NCBI RefSeq assembly: GCF_000169095.1
Contig: NZ_AAVU01000020.1
Coordinates: forward strand, 1-64,000
Length of the DNA stretch: 64,000 bases
Direction of reading: 5' to 3'
DNA from: Lyngbya sp. PCC 8106
Lineage (GTDB): Bacteria; Cyanobacteriota; Cyanobacteriia; Cyanobacteriales; Microcoleaceae
In this document: positions 61,616 to 64,000 of the stretch, piece by piece
Layout: the number at the start of each line of letters is the position of its first letter
How positions within the stretch are numbered: the first letter of the stretch is position 1
Notes under the pieces: generated by a model
Database searches by the model: none
Told to the model about the DNA's origin: nothing
What the model saw: only the letters and a program-made list of their open reading frames with translations
Position numbers and translations under genes: made by a program

Positions 61616-61780
61616 ATCTTACATTTTCGGAGAAAACCCTGTTTGCTATTTAATCAAACGGATATTGTCTAGTTTAAACCCAAAAGACTAAACATATGCG
61701 TTCGATTTTAAGGATGGTCTTAACTGGACACTTTGGGGAGGTTGACGCTCTGGAAGTGACTGTAATAACCGTTGAGTATA

Positions 61781-61984
61781 GATTATAGCCTATTTGCACT
61801 TAATGTGAGCATTAAATCTTGTTTGTGAGCAATTTGCAATAATGTGGGCTTATTTGCAAAACAATCTGAGCATAAAGCCATTTATATTTGCAGCTAATGT
61901 GAGCAGGAAATTGTCTTGTTTGCGAGCATGAGCGTTCTTGTTTGCAAGCAACTACAATTAGCGAAGGCAGAGGGCAGGAGGCAG
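61781..61984 (-). repeat. Right inverted repeat of the tni-type transposon
   Basis: Inverted copy of 57919-58122. Contains AATGTGAGCA twice and CTTGTTTGTGAGCA, CTTGTTTGCGAGCA and CTTGTTTGCAAGCA. Confidence 0.85.
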
Positions 61985-62055
61985 CGCGAACTCCGGTCTT
62001 CTGCCTTCGTTTAAGAATTTTCAAGGATAACACCCATGAAAAACTTAACTACCCG

Positions 62056-62356
62056 CATTGACCCGAATGTGATTGGATTGACCTAAATGCGATTGGATTG
62101 ATTTGGATGTGATTGGATTGACCTAAATGCGATTGGATTGATTTGGATGTGATTGGATTGACCTAAATGCGATTGAATTGACCCAAATCTGTTTGAATTG
62201 ACCCAAATCTGTTTGAATTGACCCAAATGTGTTTGCATTGACCCAAACCTGTTTGAATTGACCCAAACCTGTTTGGATTGACCCGAATGTGTTTGCATTG
62301 ACCCGAATGTGATTGGATTGACCCGAATGTGATTAAATTTATTTGAATCTGTTTGG
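62056..62356. repeat. 20-bp tandem repeat array, about 15 units
   Basis: Units with the frame ATTGACC..AAATGYG..TTGR follow one another with an exact 20-bp period and no indels. The left half alternates two versions (GACCTAAATGC and GATTTGGATGT), giving a 40-bp superperiod; the right half uses GACCCAAAYST..TTTG. Before it an ORF starts MKNLTTRIDPNVIG and then runs into the array. It resembles plasmid iterons, but a copy-number or origin role is unproven. Confidence 0.8.
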
Positions 62357-62488
62357 TCACGTTATTAAAATCCAAAGCTATAGCTTTGGATGTAAAGTAA
62401 CTCTGGATTAAAACGCCGAAAACTGCCTTGAAGAAAGCCTTTAGTTTCTCTTAAAGTAAAAACATCCTTTCTTTTTTTTACGCAAATT

Positions 62489-62794
62489 ATGCGCGTTTTA
62501 AGAGGCAAAATCAAAGATATCGTCGTCTAAGTTTCAGTTACTCAATTTATTGAATATGGATGGAAGACTTACGACTTAGCCAGTGCTGCTGGAATTTCTT
62601 CAGCAGATTTAGGAACTCAACTTGGGCATAAATTGGGGGCATCTTTAACCCCTGATGCCGCTAAGATTTATGTTATGCGTTGTAATGCTCCCAAACCGCC
62701 ACAGATGTCAAAGAAGCTGACCGCAGGAGGAAGCGGAACGACAGGGGGAACAGAGGGAAGTTCTGGATTGTCGCTCATCGGGGTAGAGGAATAA
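62489..62794 (+). pseudogene. Unidentified small gene with an in-frame stop
   Basis: ATG at 62489 reads MRVLRGKIKDIVV, hits TAA at 62528, and continues in the same frame as VSVTQFIEYGWKTYDLASAA, QLGHKLGASLTPDAAKIYVM and a Gly/Thr-rich end to TAA at 62792. Open over 102 codons apart from one stop. I do not recognise the family. The GTTGGTEGSSG tail is typical of linker-like secreted or plasmid proteins. Confidence 0.45.
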
Positions 62795-63226
62795 CTTTTA
62801 ATGCTGAATCTTCTCCGAATCGCGAACGCACTGGTTTAATTCCGATTGCAGGTGGATTTTATGCTTTTTCTGTTAAGGAACTTGCTCTTTTGTTGATATA
62901 TAGAAAAAGAGCAAGTCAATAATAAACTTAAGACTTTTCTCTGGCTAAAACAGGTCTTTCCTAGTACCCTAAAAAAAAGGTTTGAATCCTTTAACAGCCG
63001 TAGAGACTCATTAAAAGACCCAAACAATTAAATACCTAAATATATTGTGATGTTGACATCTTCTATAAGATCTAGTCAACTAGCACCGAGGGTCAGAGTC
63101 TCCACAAAGTTAAAGGGTTCAGGTCACAACAAGTCAACCTAAACCCCAATCATATCTAGGTATGAATCATAACTCAGAATCATTTAAAGGTAAAGACCTT
63201 TCTAAAATTAAAGGAGGTAATCGCTA
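62795..63226. other. Intergenic region with an 11-bp stem-loop
   Basis: No gene recognised. A hairpin lies at 62881-62915. The minus-strand ORF at 62836 lacks support. The 3' end holds AAAGGAGG, the ribosome-binding site of the gene at 63227. Confidence 0.5.
62881..62915. repeat. 11-bp stem-loop
   Basis: CTTGCTCTTTT pairs with AAAAAGAGCAAG around a 12-base loop. It could be a bidirectional terminator. Confidence 0.55.
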
Positions 63227-63565
63227 ATGGTAATGGTTGCCTCCGAACAGCTTAAGCACGCCACAAAAGACAATCCCTGCCCTCACTGTGGTAAACCCGA
63301 TTGGTGCTACAGTTTGGGAGAGTTGACGGTCTGTAAACGAGGGTTTGACCCCGCTACTGGATGGATAAAGACCTCTAGGGCCGATAAAGACGGTGATCAC
63401 TTCTACGCCACTGAACGCCCAGACTCATCCTTCACTCGCAACAGTTACTCACCACGTCCCAGTTCACCACCAAAACTATCAATAATTGAACTGGCAAGAC
63501 TACCTCAACAACCAAAACCCCTCCAACCCGTAACCAAATCAAGAACTACCTCAGAGAAGGCTTAA
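63227..63565 (+). CDS. N-terminal zinc-finger part of a plasmid primase-like protein, truncated
   Basis: 112 codons behind AAAGGAGG. A zinc-binding start reads NPCPHCGKPDWCYSLGELTV followed by CKRG, as in the DUF3854/primase-helicase proteins encoded by cyanobacterial plasmids. After about 100 residues the frame becomes low in similarity and stops. The same region in the next frame (63532 on) is the C-terminal part of a different helical segment, so a deletion probably joined distant parts of one larger gene. Confidence 0.6.
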   Translation: MVMVASEQLKHATKDNPCPHCGKPDWCYSLGELTVCKRGFDPATGWIKTSRADKDGDHFYATERPDSSFTRNSYSPRPSSPPKLSIIELARLPQQPKPLQPVTKSRTTSEKA

Positions 63566-63777
63566 TTTCTCACAAGCGTGTTAGCCAGAAGGAGTTATTC
63601 AGTCACTTCCCCAATCACCCAGACGAGGTAGAGGCACTGCTCAAACGAGTTGAGGATGCAGAACGGATTTGCCGCAGAGGTGGATACATCTACGCCCTGT
63701 CCGTACGCAAGTTCAAGGAAGGAGACAATGCTGTGATCAACGAAAGCGCGGGAGTCCCCACGCTCAGTGAAGCGTAG
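63532..63777 (+). pseudogene. C-terminal remnant of a replication-type protein with a palindrome at its end
   Basis: In the frame one step from the preceding gene, NQIKNYLREGLISHKRVSQK, DEVEALLKRVEDAERICRRG and GYIYALSVRKF form a clear winged-helix-like domain. It has no start. Near its end TCCCCACGC and GCGTGGGGA (63755-63763 and 63785-63793) form an inverted repeat around CTCAGTGAAGCGTAGC, a dispersed palindrome that truncates the frame at TAG 63775. Confidence 0.5.
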
Positions 63778-63895
63778 CGAAACGGCGTGGGGAGGAATAG
63801 CGCAGCAATTGAGGGACTCGATGCCCCGAAAATTGCTACTTGACAATTCAGCTTCACCTTCGTTAAGCTAGAAAACATTTCGTGAAGGTTTATCT

Positions 63896-64000
63896 GTGAA
63901 GCAAGTTGTGACCGCCAAGTGAAAATTAGACCTGTCTCCAGAGCAAAAAGAAGCTGTGAGACAGGTCACTTTGGCTTATCGGGATGCACTGAGCTACGCT
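63896..64000 (+). pseudogene. tnpB: Start of a second TnpB with a TGA at a leucine position
   Basis: GTG at 63896 begins VKQVVTAK, then TGA at 63920, then KLDLSPEQKEAVRQ, TLAYRDALSY up to the window edge. This is the N terminus of a cyanobacterial IS605-family TnpB, which normally reads AKLKL at the interrupted site. A single T-to-G change of TTA would explain the stop. The remainder is outside the window. Confidence 0.75.

Larger units (their letters stand above)
57919..61984. mobile_element. tni-type transposon bounded by about 204-bp inverted repeats
   Basis: The left repeat 57919-58122 and the right repeat 61781-61984 are nearly identical in inverted orientation (differences only at AACAGAAACGC/AACAAGAACGC and in the last bases). 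Between them on the minus strand lie a serine recombinase, a DDE transposase and a broken AAA ATPase, in the order of tniR-tniA-tniB. No tniQ is seen. The repeats contain CTTGTTTG..AGCA three times and ATTTGCA several times, like transposase-binding sites in Tn7-like ends. Confidence 0.8.

Noticed and set aside
57919..61984. CRISPR-associated transposon (CAST)
   Set aside because: No tniQ, cas12k or associated repeat was found between the inverted repeats.
62083..62375. Two minus-strand ORFs of about 70 codons in the tandem array
   Set aside because: They only translate the 20-bp repeat, whose period is not a multiple of three.
1..64000. tRNA or rRNA genes
   Set aside because: No cloverleaf or rRNA-like segment was recognised by eye. 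In particular no suppressor-type tRNA is seen in the window, so any recoding tRNA would have to be elsewhere.

Overview
The window looks like an accessory region from a cyanobacterium, probably a filamentous one. The evidence is the octamer GCGATCGC (HIP1-type, for example near 1383, 23807, 30220, 44000 and 46600), two GUN4-domain proteins, a PEP-CTERM protein, an NTPase fused to WD40 repeats, a Uma2 endonuclease and cyanobacterial-type CRISPR leaders. The right end carries plasmid-like small genes, a replication-gene remnant and a 20-bp tandem array, so part or all of the window may be plasmid or an integrated plasmid. That is inference.

Layout. 1-4.1 kb: IS200/IS605 element with a frameshifted tnpB, a GUN4 protein and small membrane proteins. 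4.3-12.3 kb: three co-directional minus-strand genes (NTPase with 14 WD40 repeats, membrane-anchored subtilase, double peptidoglycan-binding protein). 13.1-14.7 kb: a NERD/UvrD deletion fusion, a paralogue of the earlier membrane protein and a GIY-YIG protein. 14.7-28.1 kb: a type III-B CRISPR island with truncated cas1, cas2, a 29-repeat array, a WYL regulator, an HD-less cas10, cmr3-4-5, a double-length RAMP gene, a CARF-HEPN ribonuclease and an 8-repeat array. No cas6 is visible. 28-32.8 kb: small ORFs, PEP-CTERM protein, Hsp20, a GUN4-pilin lipoprotein and a LamG gene cut by a transposon. 32.7-37.6 kb: Tn3-family element 1 with 51-bp terminal repeats, transposase, XRE/zinc-ribbon regulator and tyrosine recombinase. 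38.4-42.4 kb: tandem solute-binding gene with a premature stop, sigma factor and Uma2 protein. 43-52 kb: secreted, membrane, hydrolase and patatin genes, then a small peptide, an ABC transporter, a methyltransferase and a duplicated ABC fragment. 52.4-56.3 kb: Tn3-family element 2. 56.3-57.7 kb: small plasmid-like genes. 57.9-62 kb: a tniR-tniA-tniB transposon between about 204-bp inverted repeats, with tniB split by a four-helix-bundle gene. 62-64 kb: tandem repeats, plasmid gene remnants and the start of a second tnpB.

How genes work together. Cas10 keeps its GGDD cyclase motif and lies in one operon with a CARF-HEPN protein, so cyclic-oligoadenylate signalling is likely, while Cas10 DNase activity is lost. 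The two arrays have different repeat stems but the same loop and the same 3' handle, so they probably share effector and processing machinery.

The two most unusual signals are in the transposases. First, both Tn3 transposase genes carry an in-frame 54-bp insertion of the same 50-bp double-hairpin element. Each copy has a 4-bp target duplication and an internal inverted copy of the target tetranucleotide. Second, the tnpA of Tn3 element 2 is open over 1,004 codons with no frameshift but has five in-frame stops. All four TGA codons fall where relatives have leucine, and the tnpB at the right edge has a fifth TGA at a leucine position.
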